From: Aquabacterium sp. CECT 9606
GTDB lineage: Bacteria > Pseudomonadota > Gammaproteobacteria > Burkholderiales > Burkholderiaceae_C
Assembly: GCF_918741295.1 (NCBI RefSeq)
Contig: NZ_CAKKNB010000001.1
Coordinates: 992,001 to 1,056,000 of the forward strand
Direction of reading: 5' to 3'
Length of the DNA stretch: 64,000 nucleotides
The translations under genes were made by a program, and so were the position numbers. The notes under the pieces were generated by a model. The model made no database searches and was not told the origin of the DNA. It saw only the letters and a program-made list of their open reading frames with translations. Positions 26,523-36,390 of the stretch are shown piece by piece (positions within the stretch are counted from its first letter, which is position 1; each line of letters opens with the position of its first letter).

Positions 26523-28244
26523 TCAGGCGTCCGCCAAACCTTCCACCATGATCTGAACGCGTTGGCGTCCCTGGTATTCGTCCAGGCCGATGCGAAACGC
26601 CAGGTGCACTTTGTCGGGCAAGGGTTCGGTGCGGCCAAACCAGATGCCATCGCGCACCTGACCTTGCACCCGCAAGCTCAGTTTCATGTGGCGGGTACCG
26701 ACCAAACGCTGGCCGATCACCTCGACCGCGTCGCTGAACACGGGCGCGTCAAAGCCCGGCCCCCACACCGTTTGCTCCAGCGCTGATGCTGTTTCTGGCG
26801 TGAACCACTGCGTGTCCAGCGGGCCATCGGTGCTGATCTGGCGCGCCAGCAGGCTGGGGTCCAGGCCTTCGTGGGCGACCAGCATGATGGCCTGCTCGAA
26901 GGTGTCGAAATCTTCTTCCAGGATGGTGCAGCCGGCGGCCATGGCATGGCCGCCGAATTTCTTCAACAAGCCCGGGTGGCGCTTGCTGACGAGGTCGAGC
27001 GCATCGCGCAAATGGAAGCCGGGGATCGAGCGCCCGGAGCCTTTGAGCAGGCCGTCTTGCCCCAATGCGAACACAAAAGTGGGGCGGTGCTGGCGGTCTT
27101 TCAGGCGCGAGGCCACGATGCCCACCACGCCTTCATGAAATTCCGGATCGAAGATGGCGATGGCGGGCGGCGGCTCATCTTCGGGCATCAATGATTCGAG
27201 CAGCGCCTCGGCCTGCTCGCGCATGCCGGTTTCCAACTCGCGGCGTTCACGGTTGATGGCGTCAAGCTGCTGTGCCAGTTCTTGCGCACGGCCCACGTCG
27301 TCGGTCAGCAGGCATTCGATGCCCAGGCCCATTTCGGCCAGGCGGCCTGCGGCGTTCACACGCGGGCCCAAGGCAAAGCCGAAGTCCTGGCTGGAGGCTT
27401 TGGCAGGATCGCGCCCGGCCGCAACGAACAGCGCCGCGATGCCAGGCTGCATGCGGCCCGAGCGGATGCGCTTGAGGCCCAGGCTGACCAGGCGCCGGTT
27501 GTTGGCGTCCAGCCGGCCCACGTCGGCCACGGTGCCCAGGGCCACCAGGTCCAGCAGGCTGTCGATGCGCGGCTGGTTGGCGGCATCGAAGGCGCCGCGC
27601 TGGCGGCGTTCGGCACGCAGGGCCAGCAGCACGTAGAACATCACGCCCACGCCCACCAGTGCCTTGCTGGCAAAGGGGCAGTCGGGCTGGTTGGGGTTCA
27701 CGATCACGTCGGCCAGGGGCAGGCTGACCTGGCCATCGGCGTTGACCACGGGCAAGTGGTGGTCGGTGATGACCACCTGGATGCCCAGGGCATGCGCGCG
27801 GTCCACCGCTTCGTGGCTGGCCATGCCGTTGTCCACGGTCATCAGCACCTTGGCCTGCTTGGCGTGCACCATTTCGACAATGGGCGGCGTGAGGCCGTAG
27901 CCATGCAATGCGCGGTCGGGCACCACGAAGCTGACCTGGCCGGGCTGGGCGCCCAGCATCTTCAGGCCGCGCAGGCCGACGGCGCAGGCGGTGGCGCCAT
28001 CGCAGTCGTAGTCGGCCACGATGCAGATGTGATGGTTTTGCTCAATGGCGTCGGCCAGCAGGCGGGCGGCTTCCAGGGCCCCCTTCAGCTCGCTGGGGGA
28101 CAGCAGTTTGGCGGGGGCGTCATCCAGCTCATCGACATGGCGCACGCCGCGCGAAGCGAACAGGCGCGCCAGCAAAGGATGCACGCCGGCCTGCTCAAGC
28201 GCCCAGGTGGTGCGGGCGGGGATGTCTCGGGCGGTGATTTTCAT
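26523..28244 (-). CDS. recJ: Single-stranded-DNA-specific 5'-3' exonuclease RecJ
   Basis: RecJ degrades single-stranded DNA 5' to 3' in recombination and mismatch repair. The 573-residue product has ADYDCDGATA (residues 77-86) for Mn binding, TVDNGMASHE, the signature TDHHLP (DHH at 161-163), GTVADVGRLDANNR and, in the DHHA1 part, SGRSIPGFHLRDAL and KFGGHAMAAGCT. The ATG at 28244 (MKITARDIPARTTW) is preferred; the upstream 27 codons are Pro/Ala-rich and lie in the short gap before the next gene. All metal-binding motifs appear intact. Confidence 0.95.
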   Translation of the reverse strand: MKITARDIPARTTWALEQAGVHPLLARLFASRGVRHVDELDDAPAKLLSPSELKGALEAARLLADAIEQNHHICIVADYDCDGATACAVGLRGLKMLGAQPGQVSFVVPDRALHGYGLTPPIVEMVHAKQAKVLMTVDNGMASHEAVDRAHALGIQVVITDHHLPVVNADGQVSLPLADVIVNPNQPDCPFASKALVGVGVMFYVLLALRAERRQRGAFDAANQPRIDSLLDLVALGTVADVGRLDANNRRLVSLGLKRIRSGRMQPGIAALFVAAGRDPAKASSQDFGFALGPRVNAAGRLAEMGLGIECLLTDDVGRAQELAQQLDAINRERRELETGMREQAEALLESLMPEDEPPPAIAIFDPEFHEGVVGIVASRLKDRQHRPTFVFALGQDGLLKGSGRSIPGFHLRDALDLVSKRHPGLLKKFGGHAMAAGCTILEEDFDTFEQAIMLVAHEGLDPSLLARQISTDGPLDTQWFTPETASALEQTVWGPGFDAPVFSDAVEVIGQRLVGTRHMKLSLRVQGQVRDGIWFGRTEPLPDKVHLAFRIGLDEYQGRQRVQIMVEGLADA

Positions 28245-28263
28245 GGGGCGGGATGGGGCCGGT

Positions 28264-29262
28264 TCAAAGGGTGGGGAGCAGGGCCGAAGGCAGGGGGCCG
28301 GTGCGGCCCAGCCAGCGCTGAGCACTGCTGAGCAGGCGCTGCGAGAAAGAAGGGGCTGCTGGCTGGCCGAGGGTGATGGCGCTGCGCTCGCCGCACAGTG
28401 TCAGTTCAAGGGTCTGGCCAGCGTCCAGGGCGGCGCAGGCGTTTTTGAAGACGGTGGCATCCAGTGTTTGCCAGGTGGCGATCCAGTCGGCCAGGTTGCT
28501 GGCCAGCAAAGGGGCTCGCAAATCAGTCACCAATTGCGTGCCTGAAGGTTGTGGCGGCGTGGTTTGATCTGGCAGTGGCCCGGTGCCACTCAGCCAGAAA
28601 GAATTGACGGTCAACTGGCCAGACGCTTCGCGCGGCGCGTTGAGCGGGTGCTCGTACATCAACATCTGCACTTCGTTTTGCAAGCGCTTGATGAGGCGCG
28701 CTTGCGGGTGGTCGGGCATCCAGACATCGGGATTGCGGCCAATGACCCGGTCCAGCGAGGCGGTGGGCAGGCTGGCCAGCGAGGGGTGGGCGGCGTACCA
28801 GCGGGTGGGGGTGCCGTAGACCAGGGTCCAGCCTTCTTCTTCGAACCAGGGGCGCAGCACTTCCAGAAAGACACGGGCCTCGACCTCGGTCAGGCGCAGT
28901 TCATCGGGGTCAAGCAGGGTCAGGGTTTCGCGGCCCATCAGCCAGTGGCAGGGGCTCAAGAGGCCCCAGGCCTGGCCCGCCGTGTCAATGCCGCTGGCCT
29001 TGGCCTGCCAGGCCGCCCAGGGCAGGGTGCCGTCGGCCAGATCGCCCCAGCCCAAAGATTGCGCCAGAACACGCTCGTGGGGCATGGACAAGGCATATTC
29101 TTCGCCGTCCAGGCGCGTGGATTGGCCCAGCCGCGCCAAAAGCTGGTGCAAGTGGGGCAAGCGCTGCGCATCGTCCAGCCGGGGCAGGGCCTGCTGGCAC
29201 GGTTCAGACAGGCTGGCCGCGAAAGGCAGGATCAAATGCAAAGAGGGGGTCGGGGCGGGCAT
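28264..29262 (-). CDS. RpfE-like / COG4255-type conserved protein
   Basis: A 332-residue conserved protein that often sits next to recJ and lolC in Burkholderiales and is annotated as RpfE-type regulatory or phosphoglycerate-mutase-like. The match is from memory of the family. Visible stretches are SPCHWLMGRETLTLLDPDEL, PTRWYAAHPSLASLPTASLD, RLIKRLQNEVQMLMYEHPLN and VNSFWLSGTG. No catalytic metal site of a true phosphoglycerate mutase is visible, so enzyme activity is doubtful. The ATG at 29262 is taken; another at 29298 would overlap the divergent lolC start. Confidence 0.6.
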   Translation of the reverse strand: MPAPTPSLHLILPFAASLSEPCQQALPRLDDAQRLPHLHQLLARLGQSTRLDGEEYALSMPHERVLAQSLGWGDLADGTLPWAAWQAKASGIDTAGQAWGLLSPCHWLMGRETLTLLDPDELRLTEVEARVFLEVLRPWFEEEGWTLVYGTPTRWYAAHPSLASLPTASLDRVIGRNPDVWMPDHPQARLIKRLQNEVQMLMYEHPLNAPREASGQLTVNSFWLSGTGPLPDQTTPPQPSGTQLVTDLRAPLLASNLADWIATWQTLDATVFKNACAALDAGQTLELTLCGERSAITLGQPAAPSFSQRLLSSAQRWLGRTGPLPSALLPTL

Positions 29263-29296
29263 CCGGGGATTATCAAGTGAGTACACTTCGCGCACC

Positions 29297-30550
29297 ATGA
29301 ACCTTCCCTATGAATGGCGAGTTGGTTGGCGCTACACCCGCGCCGGCCGAGGTGCCCGCCGCAACGGCTTTATCTCTTTCATCTCAGGTGTGTCCGTCCT
29401 GGGCATTGCCCTGGGGGTGGCGGCCCTCATCATCGTCCTGTCGGTGATGAACGGCTTCCAGAAGGAAGTGCGCGACCGCATGCTGTCCGTGATCGCCCAC
29501 GTCGAGATCTACGACGCGCATGGCGGTTCACTGGCCGACTGGAAGGCACTGGCCGCCCGGGCCCGCCAGAATCCGCAGGTGATAGGGGCCGCGCCTTTCG
29601 TGCCGGCCCAGGCCCTGATCGCGCGGGGCGAGAACATGCGCGGCACCATGGTGCGCGGCATCGTGCCCGAAGAGGAAATTTCGGTGACGCCCTTGGCGGC
29701 GCAGATGAAATCCACCATGGCCTTGCTCACACCGGGCAGTTGGGGGGTGGTGATCGGTTCTGAATTGGCCAACAGCCTGGACGTGCGTGTGGGCGATCCC
29801 ATCACCTTGGTGGCGCCGAGCGGCCAGGTCACGCCCGCGGGTGTGGTGCCGCGCATCAAGCAAGTCACCGTGGTGGGCACCTTCAGTGCTGGCCACTATG
29901 AATACGACAATGGCATGGTGCTGATGCACGCCGACGATGCGGCCAAGCTGTTCCGCACCGGTGGGCTCACCGCCTTGCAGCTCAAGCTCAAGGATGCGCA
30001 AGACGCGCGCGTGGTGGCTGGTGAATTGGCCGTGTCGCTGGGCAGCGATGTGGTGGTGAACGACTGGACGCGCACCAACCGCAATTGGTTCGACGCCGTG
30101 CAGGTCGAGAAACGCATGATGTTCATCATCCTGACCTTGATCGTGGCCGTGGCCGCGTTCAACCTGGTCTCGACCCTGGTGATGACGGTGACCGACAAGC
30201 GCGCCGACATCGCCATCTTGCGCACCTTGGGCGCCACGCCAGGCTCCATCATGGGCATCTTCATGGTGCAGGGCGCCTTGTCGGGCATCCTGGGCACGCT
30301 GGGTGGTTTGGGCCTGGGCCTGTTGGTGGCCTTCAACGTGGGCGCCATCGTGCAGTTCATCGAGCACCTGCTGGGCGTGCATTTCCTGCCCGGCAGCATC
30401 TACCTGATCAGCCGCATGCCCAGCGATCCTCAGGCGGCCGACATCGTGCCGATTGCCGTGATCTCGCTGGTGCTGTCTTTCCTGGCCACGATTTACCCCA
30501 GCTGGCGCGCCAGCCGAGTTCAGCCCGCCGAGGCCTTGCGTTATGAATGA
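29297..30550 (+). CDS. lolC: Lipoprotein-releasing ABC transporter permease LolC/E
   Basis: Inner-membrane subunit of the Lol complex that frees mature lipoproteins for transfer to LolA. The 417-residue protein has one N-terminal helix ([20 protein letters not shown]), a periplasmic domain and three C-terminal helices with [20 protein letters not shown], the coupling segment facing LolD. The ATG at 29297 ([18 protein letters not shown]) fits the family start. Only one permease gene precedes lolD, so it may serve as a LolF-type homodimer. It overlaps lolD by 8 bases. Confidence 0.94.
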   Translation: MNLPYEWRVGWRYTRAGRGARRNGFISFISGVSVLGIALGVAALIIVLSVMNGFQKEVRDRMLSVIAHVEIYDAHGGSLADWKALAARARQNPQVIGAAPFVPAQALIARGENMRGTMVRGIVPEEEISVTPLAAQMKSTMALLTPGSWGVVIGSELANSLDVRVGDPITLVAPSGQVTPAGVVPRIKQVTVVGTFSAGHYEYDNGMVLMHADDAAKLFRTGGLTALQLKLKDAQDARVVAGELAVSLGSDVVVNDWTRTNRNWFDAVQVEKRMMFIILTLIVAVAAFNLVSTLVMTVTDKRADIAILRTLGATPGSIMGIFMVQGALSGILGTLGGLGLGLLVAFNVGAIVQFIEHLLGVHFLPGSIYLISRMPSDPQAADIVPIAVISLVLSFLATIYPSWRASRVQPAEALRYE

Positions 30551-31238
30551 GCCCATGCTGTCGCCAGATTTGATCCTTCACGCGCAAGGCCTGACCAAAC
30601 GCTTCACCGAAGGCCCGCTGGACGTGACCGTGTTGCAGGGCGTGGACCTGACCATCTCGCGTGGCGAGATCCTGTCCATCGTGGGGGCCTCGGGATCGGG
30701 CAAGAGCACGCTGCTGCACCTGTTGGGTGGCCTGGAGGCGCCCACGTCGGGCCGCGTGCAACTGATGGGCCGCGACTTTTCCAAGCTTAACGCAGCCGAG
30801 CAAGGGGGCTGGCGCAACCAGCACCTGGGCTTCATCTACCAGTTCCACCATTTGCTGCCCGAGTTCTCGGCCGTGGACAACGTGGCCATGCCACTGTTGA
30901 TCCGGCGCTTGTCGGTGCCCGAGGCGCGCAAGCAAGCCATGGCGATGCTGGCCCGCGTGGGCTTGTCATCGCGCGGCGAGCACCGCCCCTCCGAGTTGTC
31001 GGGTGGCGAGCGCCAGCGCGTGGCCGTGGCCCGTGCCCTGGTCAGCCAACCGGCTTGTGTGCTGGCCGACGAACCCACCGGCAACCTTGACCGTGGAACC
31101 GCCGATGGTGTCTTCGATCTGATGCTGCAGGTGGCCAAGGAGCAGGGCACCGCTTTCGTCATGGTCACCCACGACGACAGCCTGGCGCACCGTTGCGACC
31201 GCTATTTGCGCCTGGTCCAGGGGCGCCTGGCAGCCTGA
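30543..31238 (+). CDS. lolD: Lipoprotein-releasing ABC transporter ATPase LolD
   Basis: ATPase of the Lol lipoprotein release system, 231 residues. Walker [14 protein letters not shown]-loop in [14 protein letters not shown], the LolD-specific HLLPEF, signature [15 protein letters not shown], Walker [13 protein letters not shown] and the switch MVTHDDSLA are all present. It overlaps the end of lolC, as usual for these subunits. Confidence 0.96.
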   Translation: MNEPMLSPDLILHAQGLTKRFTEGPLDVTVLQGVDLTISRGEILSIVGASGSGKSTLLHLLGGLEAPTSGRVQLMGRDFSKLNAAEQGGWRNQHLGFIYQFHHLLPEFSAVDNVAMPLLIRRLSVPEARKQAMAMLARVGLSSRGEHRPSELSGGERQRVAVARALVSQPACVLADEPTGNLDRGTADGVFDLMLQVAKEQGTAFVMVTHDDSLAHRCDRYLRLVQGRLAA

Positions 31239-31289
31239 GCTCGCCAGCATTACCTCGGCTCACTCCGTTTCTACAAAGAAGTTCTTCAC

Positions 31290-33233
31290 ATGCTTCATTC
31301 CAGATCTTCCGTGCTGGCGCCCGCCAGATTGCCTTTGCTGATCGTGCTGGTGTGGATGGGGGTGTTCACCGCGCTGCGCCTGGGGCTGGCCTTGTCGGTG
31401 GGTACGGCCTCCGTGCCCTTCGCGCTGTGGCCTGGCATCTTTGCCAAGGGCTTGATGTTCGACATGGCCGTGGCCGCGATCGCCGTGGCGCCGGTGTGCG
31501 CCTACGAGGCCTTGCTGCCCAACGGCTGGCGTGGTCAGCGCTGGCACAGGGTGCTGCGCACGGTGTGGGTCTGGTTCGCGCTGCTGGTGATGTTGATCGC
31601 AGCGGCGTCCGAAGTCACCTTCTGGGTTGAGTTTTCCACCCGCTTCAACTTCATCGCGGTGGATTACCTGATCTACACCCAGGAAGTGATCGGCAACATC
31701 CGCCAGTCCTACCCCATCCCGGCGATCATGTTGGGCCTGGCGTCGCTGGCAGCGCTGCTGAGCTTCTTCTTGCACTCGTTCTTGAAGCGTGCCAATGAGC
31801 ATGTGTTTTCAGGGGGGCAACGTGTGGCTCTGGGGCTGGCCGCCATCGTGCTGCCCACATGCAGCCTGTTGCTGACGAACGTGGACCAGATGCAAGGCCT
31901 GGGCAACGCCTACGCTGACGAGTTGTCGGGCAATGGCTTGTTCACGCTGGCCGCGGCCATGCGCCGCAATGAGCTGGACTACGACAAGTTCTACCGCACC
32001 ATGCCGCAGGCCCAGGCCGACGCCATCCTCAAGGGCATGGACGTGGAGCGCCAGCCCTTGAGCGAAGCCATTCACCCGCCCTTGGGCGAAGACCCGGCGG
32101 ACGACCCTTTGCCTTTCACGCGCCGGCCCAAGAACGTGGTGCTGATCTCGGTCGAAAGCCTGTCGGCCGCGTTCATGGACACCTACGGATCGACCAAGCA
32201 CCTCACGCCCCGGCTGGATGCCCTGGCACGTGAGGGGATGATGTTTGAGCACATGTACGCCACCGGCACCCGCACGGTGCGGGGCCTGGAGTCGCTGTCG
32301 CTGGGCACACCGCCCGTGCCTGGCCAGGCCATCGTGCGCCGCCCCAACAACGAACACCTGGCCACGCTGGGCGAGATCCTCAAGCCGCAGAACGTCGAGT
32401 CGTATTTCTTCTACGGCGGCTACGGTTACTTCGACAACATGAACGCCTACTTTGATGCCAACGGATACAAGGTGATCGACCGCACCGACATCCCCAAGGC
32501 CGACGTGGTGTTCGAAAACGTTTGGGGCGTGGCCGACGAGGTTTTGTTCAACCACGCCATCAAGACGTTGACGGCCGAAGCCAAGGCCGACAAGCCCTTC
32601 TTCGCCCACATCATGACCACGTCCAACCACCGGCCCTACACCTACCCGGATGGCCGCATCGACGTCAAGTCACCGGGCGGGCGCGACGGCGCGGTCAAGT
32701 ACACCGACTACGCCATCGGCAAGTTCATCGACGATGCGCGCAGTCAGCCCTGGTTCAAAGACACGCTGTTCATCATCATCGCGGATCACTGCGCTTCGGT
32801 GGCCGGCAAGAGCAAGTTGCCGGTGGACGGATACCACATCCCATTGATCTTCTACGCCCCAGGCATGGTGCCGCCCAGCGTCTACAAGAACACCGTGAGC
32901 CAGTTGGACCTGGCGCCCACCATTGTTGAAATGATGGGCAAGGGGGGTGACGACCACTTTTTTGGCCGGCCCTTCTTCGAGGCGGAAAACGAGAACCCCA
33001 ACCGGGCTTTCATCAGCAACTACCAGGAGCTGGGCTACCTGCGCGGCGATGTGCTGACGGTGTTGCTGCCCAAGCGCAAAGTGATGGCCTACAAGGTGGA
33101 CCCGACCACTTTGGCCACCACGCCCACCACGGTGGACGAGCGTCTGATGAACGAGGCGATCGCCTATTACCAGACCGCCTCGCGGGCTTTCAAGGAAGGC
33201 GCCTTGAAGATGGAGAAACCCGGCGGACAATAG
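31290..33233 (+). CDS. LtaS/sulfatase-family membrane phosphotransferase
   Basis: A 647-residue membrane enzyme of the LTA-synthase/alkaline-phosphatase superfamily. Five hydrophobic helices fill residues ~15-195, followed by an extracytoplasmic sulfatase-type domain. Metal and active-site segments are visible: LISVESLSAAFMDTYG with Glu289, the nucleophile region GTRTVRGLESL (326-336), IADHCASVAGKSK and GYHIPLIFYAPG. In Gram-negatives such enzymes usually transfer phosphoglycerol or phosphoethanolamine to envelope glycans or lipid A; the exact reaction is not readable here. It follows lolD by 51 bases and ends 4 bases before tatD. Confidence 0.85.
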   Translation: MLHSRSSVLAPARLPLLIVLVWMGVFTALRLGLALSVGTASVPFALWPGIFAKGLMFDMAVAAIAVAPVCAYEALLPNGWRGQRWHRVLRTVWVWFALLVMLIAAASEVTFWVEFSTRFNFIAVDYLIYTQEVIGNIRQSYPIPAIMLGLASLAALLSFFLHSFLKRANEHVFSGGQRVALGLAAIVLPTCSLLLTNVDQMQGLGNAYADELSGNGLFTLAAAMRRNELDYDKFYRTMPQAQADAILKGMDVERQPLSEAIHPPLGEDPADDPLPFTRRPKNVVLISVESLSAAFMDTYGSTKHLTPRLDALAREGMMFEHMYATGTRTVRGLESLSLGTPPVPGQAIVRRPNNEHLATLGEILKPQNVESYFFYGGYGYFDNMNAYFDANGYKVIDRTDIPKADVVFENVWGVADEVLFNHAIKTLTAEAKADKPFFAHIMTTSNHRPYTYPDGRIDVKSPGGRDGAVKYTDYAIGKFIDDARSQPWFKDTLFIIIADHCASVAGKSKLPVDGYHIPLIFYAPGMVPPSVYKNTVSQLDLAPTIVEMMGKGGDDHFFGRPFFEAENENPNRAFISNYQELGYLRGDVLTVLLPKRKVMAYKVDPTTLATTPTTVDERLMNEAIAYYQTASRAFKEGALKMEKPGGQ

Positions 33234-33237
33234 CACC

Positions 33238-34083
33238 ATGTGGATCGACACCCATTGCCACCTTGATGCCCCGGAGTTCGACCGCGACCGCCAGGCCGTG
33301 ATCGAGCGGGCATCTCAAGCGGGCGTGGGGATGATCGTGGTGCCGGCTGTCATGCCTGCCACCTTTGAGGCCGCGCGGCAAGCCGCCGAGCAATGCGGTG
33401 GCACTTATGCGTTGGGCACCCACCCCTTGTTCGTGAAAGAAGCTGGCGATGACGCCATCGACCTGCTGCGAGCGGCGTTGCAACGGCATCGTGATGATCC
33501 CCGCCTGGTGGCCATCGGCGAGATCGGCCAGGACCACTTTGTCGACGACCTGAAAGACCCTGCCGGCAACGCTCTGCAAGACCGCGTCTACGCCGCGCAA
33601 TTGGCGTTGGCCGTGGAGTTCGGGCTGCCCGTGATCGTGCACGTGCGCCGCAGTGCCGATGACGTGCTCAAGCACCTGCGCCGCCTCAGACAGCAGGGCA
33701 AAGTGGTGCCCGGTGGCATTGCCCACGCCTTCAATGGGAGTGCGCAACAGGCCCAAGCGTTCATCGACCTGGGCTTCAAACTGGGTTTTGGCGGGGTCAT
33801 GACCTTTGACCGGGCCCTGCAGATCAGGCGCCTGGCCGCCGACGTGCCGGCCGAGGCCATCGTGCTGGAAACCGACGCCCCTGACATCCCGCCGCACTGG
33901 CTGTATGTGCAAGAGAAAGACCGCGCCCAAGGCCGCGACAGCCGCAACGAGCCGGCCGAGTTGCCCCGCATCGCGCAGACCCTGGCCGAGCTGCGCGGCT
34001 GGTCGCTGGCGCAGACCTGCGACATCACCGCGGCCAACGCACTCCAGGCCTTGCCGCGCCTTCAAGCACTGATCCGCGCCTGA
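33238..34083 (+). CDS. tatD: TatD family metal-dependent hydrolase/DNase
   Basis: A 281-residue TIM-barrel amidohydrolase of the TatD family, associated with 3'-5' exonuclease and DNA repair activity. Metal ligands are visible: HCHLDAPEFD at residues 6-15, GEIGQDHFVDD with the bridging Glu, HVRRSADD, HAFNGSAQQA and ETDAPDIPPHW. Family members usually have GEIGLDYH here; the QDHF variant keeps the key residues. It starts 4 bases after the sulfatase gene and is probably co-transcribed. Confidence 0.92.
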   Translation: MWIDTHCHLDAPEFDRDRQAVIERASQAGVGMIVVPAVMPATFEAARQAAEQCGGTYALGTHPLFVKEAGDDAIDLLRAALQRHRDDPRLVAIGEIGQDHFVDDLKDPAGNALQDRVYAAQLALAVEFGLPVIVHVRRSADDVLKHLRRLRQQGKVVPGGIAHAFNGSAQQAQAFIDLGFKLGFGGVMTFDRALQIRRLAADVPAEAIVLETDAPDIPPHWLYVQEKDRAQGRDSRNEPAELPRIAQTLAELRGWSLAQTCDITAANALQALPRLQALIRA

Positions 34084-34155
34084 GCGGACAATAGCGCCTT
34101 TACCTGGCGACCTCGCCATCCTCCCTCCCCCTTGCCGGGGACACGCACCGCCTCC

Positions 34156-36381
34156 ATGTCCGTCACCTCGCCCGATCCCCGCAGCCTGCCCAATCCCCGC
34201 CACGCCAGCCGTGTCCCCCCGCACCTGAACGCTGAGCAGATCGGCCGCATCCGCCAGGCGGCCTTCAACCTGCCCCAGGTGGTCAAACCAGCCGATTTCA
34301 TCCCCGAGAACACCCCGAATTTCGAGGACTACCTGGATGGCCGGGGCTTGATCCTGCTGCAAAAGGCCGTGTCTGGCGCGCGGCCCAGCCGCTGGATCGC
34401 GCCCGAGCTGATGGACCATGCCTTGCGGCACCTGGATGCCATTGGCGGAGGCCGGGAAGTGCGCACGGTCATGCTGGACCGGGCCGCGGCACTGGAGGCA
34501 TTGGGGCTGTTCCGTCGTGGCCAGGATTGGGATCGGCTGATCAGCCAGACCGTGCCCTTGCCCGGCCAGGACTGGAAGGTGGTGGTGTCCTTCAAGGAGC
34601 CCATCGATGCCGAGCCGATCTGGGATTTTTACCGCACCGGCGACAAGCCCGCTTTGATCAAGAGCCTGGGCACGCCTCCGGCCTACGCGCATGCCGCGGA
34701 GCTGGTGGCCCACTTGCAAGCGCTGCTGGCCCGGGCCAAGGTGAGCAACCCGCGCCAGATGGCCTCGTTGCTGCCGCGCCTGCAGGCCGAATGCGGCACG
34801 CCTCAACCCTTCGACGCCCTCAAGGCAGCGTGCACCCGTGCCCTGGAGCGCTGGGAGCACCACGAGGCCGAGCTGGACACCCTGGACGACCTGAACGACC
34901 AGCTCGCCTTCGAGGGCTACCCCGACACCTTCCAGAAGGCCCGCCATCTGCAGCGCAAGGTCACCTTGTACGTGGGCCCGCCGAACAGCGGCAAGACCCA
35001 CGCGGCCTTCGAGCGACTGGCCAAGGCCAGCAAGGGCGCTTACCTGGCGCCTTTGCGCTTGCTGGCCTTGGAAGGCCGTGACCGCTTGCAAGGGCGCGGT
35101 GTGGCTTGCTCATTGTTGACTGGCGAGGAAAGCGTGCCGGCCGAAGGCGCCGCCGTGGTGTCCAGCACCATTGAAATGGTGGGCACCAACGAGCCCATCG
35201 AGGTCGCTGTCATCGACGAAGCGCAGATGATCTTCGACGCCTTCCGTGGTTGGGCCTGGACGCAGGCCATCGTGGCCGTGCCGGCCGACGAAGTCATCAT
35301 CATCTGTTCGGCCTACGCCGTGCCCGCCATCCAGAACCTGCTGCGCCTGTGCGGCGAAGACTGCGAGGTCAAGCACTTCGAGCGCAAGCAACACGTGCAA
35401 TTGCTGCCCGCGCCCTTGTCGATCAACGCGCTCAAGAAGGGCGATGCCGTGGTGGCCTTCAGCCGCCGCGAGGTGTTGATGCTGCGCGACCAGATTGCCG
35501 CCAATGGCAAGACCGTGTCGGTGATCTACGGCGCCTTGCCGCCGGAAGTGCGCCGCCGCGAAGCCGAGCGCTTTGCCCAAGGCGAGTCGCACGTGTTGGT
35601 GGCCACGGATGCCATCGGCATGGGCCTGAACCTGCCGATCCGGCGTGTGCTGTTCAGCACCATGGTCAAGTACGACGGCCAGACCGACCGACCGCTCAGC
35701 GTGTCTGAGGTGCACCAGATCGCCGGCCGGGCAGGGCGCTTCGGCATGCACGACGAAGGCTTTGTGGGGGTGCTCAAAGAGGCTGAGCCCACCGCCTTGC
35801 GCATGCTGCGCGACCTGCTGCCCAAGCAACCCAAGGCCCCCGTTGATTTCAAGGCGCCCGTGGCCCCCAACTGGTGGCACGTGGAGACCATCGCCACGCG
35901 GCTGAAGAAAGACCGCCTGCGCGATGTGCTGGGCATCTTCATGGAGCAACTGGAGCTGGACGATGCGCACTTCGCCGTGGCTGAGCTGGAGCAGATGCTG
36001 GACCTGGCCGAGCAGCTTGACCGCACCGCCGGCAAGCTGTCATTGCGCGAACGCTTCATCTACGCCCAGGCGCCGGTGGACACCCGCACCGAATCACAGG
36101 TGCAGGAGTTCCTGAACTGGACGCACTACCACGCTCTCAGCGGCGAGGCGGGCAGCCCCTGGTTCCTGGAAGAGGTGGATGAGCACAGCCGCCTGGAACG
36201 CATGGAGCAAGCCCTGCGGTCCTGCACCCTGTGGCTGTGGCTGGACCTGCGCTTTCCCAATGTCTATGGGCACGTGGGGCGGGTGGCCGATCTGCGCAGC
36301 CGCCTCAACGATGGCATTGAGCGCCACCTCAAAGGCAAGAAGCCCTTGTGGCAGACGCGGGGCAGGCCGCGCCGGCCTTGA
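34156..36381 (+). CDS. SUV3-like superfamily 2 RNA helicase
   Basis: A 741-residue helicase resembling mitochondrial SUPV3L1/SUV3, the degradosome RNA helicase. An extra N-terminal domain of ~260 residues precedes the helicase core: Walker A VGPPNSGKTHAAF (residues ~272-280), APLRLLALEGRDR, VIDEAQM (DEAQ ~355), CSAYAVPAIQNLLR, ATDAIGMGLNLPI and motif VI EVHQIAGRAGRFG (~517). This order (APLRLLA, DEAQM, GMGLNLPI, IAGRAGR) is that of SUV3. The C-terminal SUV3-type tail is recognisable. The role in bacteria is unknown; RNA turnover is likely. The ATG at 34156 is taken; a start at 34132 is possible. Confidence 0.85.
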   Translation: MSVTSPDPRSLPNPRHASRVPPHLNAEQIGRIRQAAFNLPQVVKPADFIPENTPNFEDYLDGRGLILLQKAVSGARPSRWIAPELMDHALRHLDAIGGGREVRTVMLDRAAALEALGLFRRGQDWDRLISQTVPLPGQDWKVVVSFKEPIDAEPIWDFYRTGDKPALIKSLGTPPAYAHAAELVAHLQALLARAKVSNPRQMASLLPRLQAECGTPQPFDALKAACTRALERWEHHEAELDTLDDLNDQLAFEGYPDTFQKARHLQRKVTLYVGPPNSGKTHAAFERLAKASKGAYLAPLRLLALEGRDRLQGRGVACSLLTGEESVPAEGAAVVSSTIEMVGTNEPIEVAVIDEAQMIFDAFRGWAWTQAIVAVPADEVIIICSAYAVPAIQNLLRLCGEDCEVKHFERKQHVQLLPAPLSINALKKGDAVVAFSRREVLMLRDQIAANGKTVSVIYGALPPEVRRREAERFAQGESHVLVATDAIGMGLNLPIRRVLFSTMVKYDGQTDRPLSVSEVHQIAGRAGRFGMHDEGFVGVLKEAEPTALRMLRDLLPKQPKAPVDFKAPVAPNWWHVETIATRLKKDRLRDVLGIFMEQLELDDAHFAVAELEQMLDLAEQLDRTAGKLSLRERFIYAQAPVDTRTESQVQEFLNWTHYHALSGEAGSPWFLEEVDEHSRLERMEQALRSCTLWLWLDLRFPNVYGHVGRVADLRSRLNDGIERHLKGKKPLWQTRGRPRRP

Positions 36382-36390
36382 TGGCCACGC

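Noticed and set aside
26500..26528. Possible hairpin between flgN and recJ stop codons
   Set aside because: GCCTGA and TCAGGC can pair but overlap both stop codons and lack a T-run, so it is not convincing as a terminator.
33190..35091. 633-codon minus-strand frame opposite tatD and the helicase
   Set aside because: Antisense frame across two well-supported plus-strand genes, with no recognisable domain.
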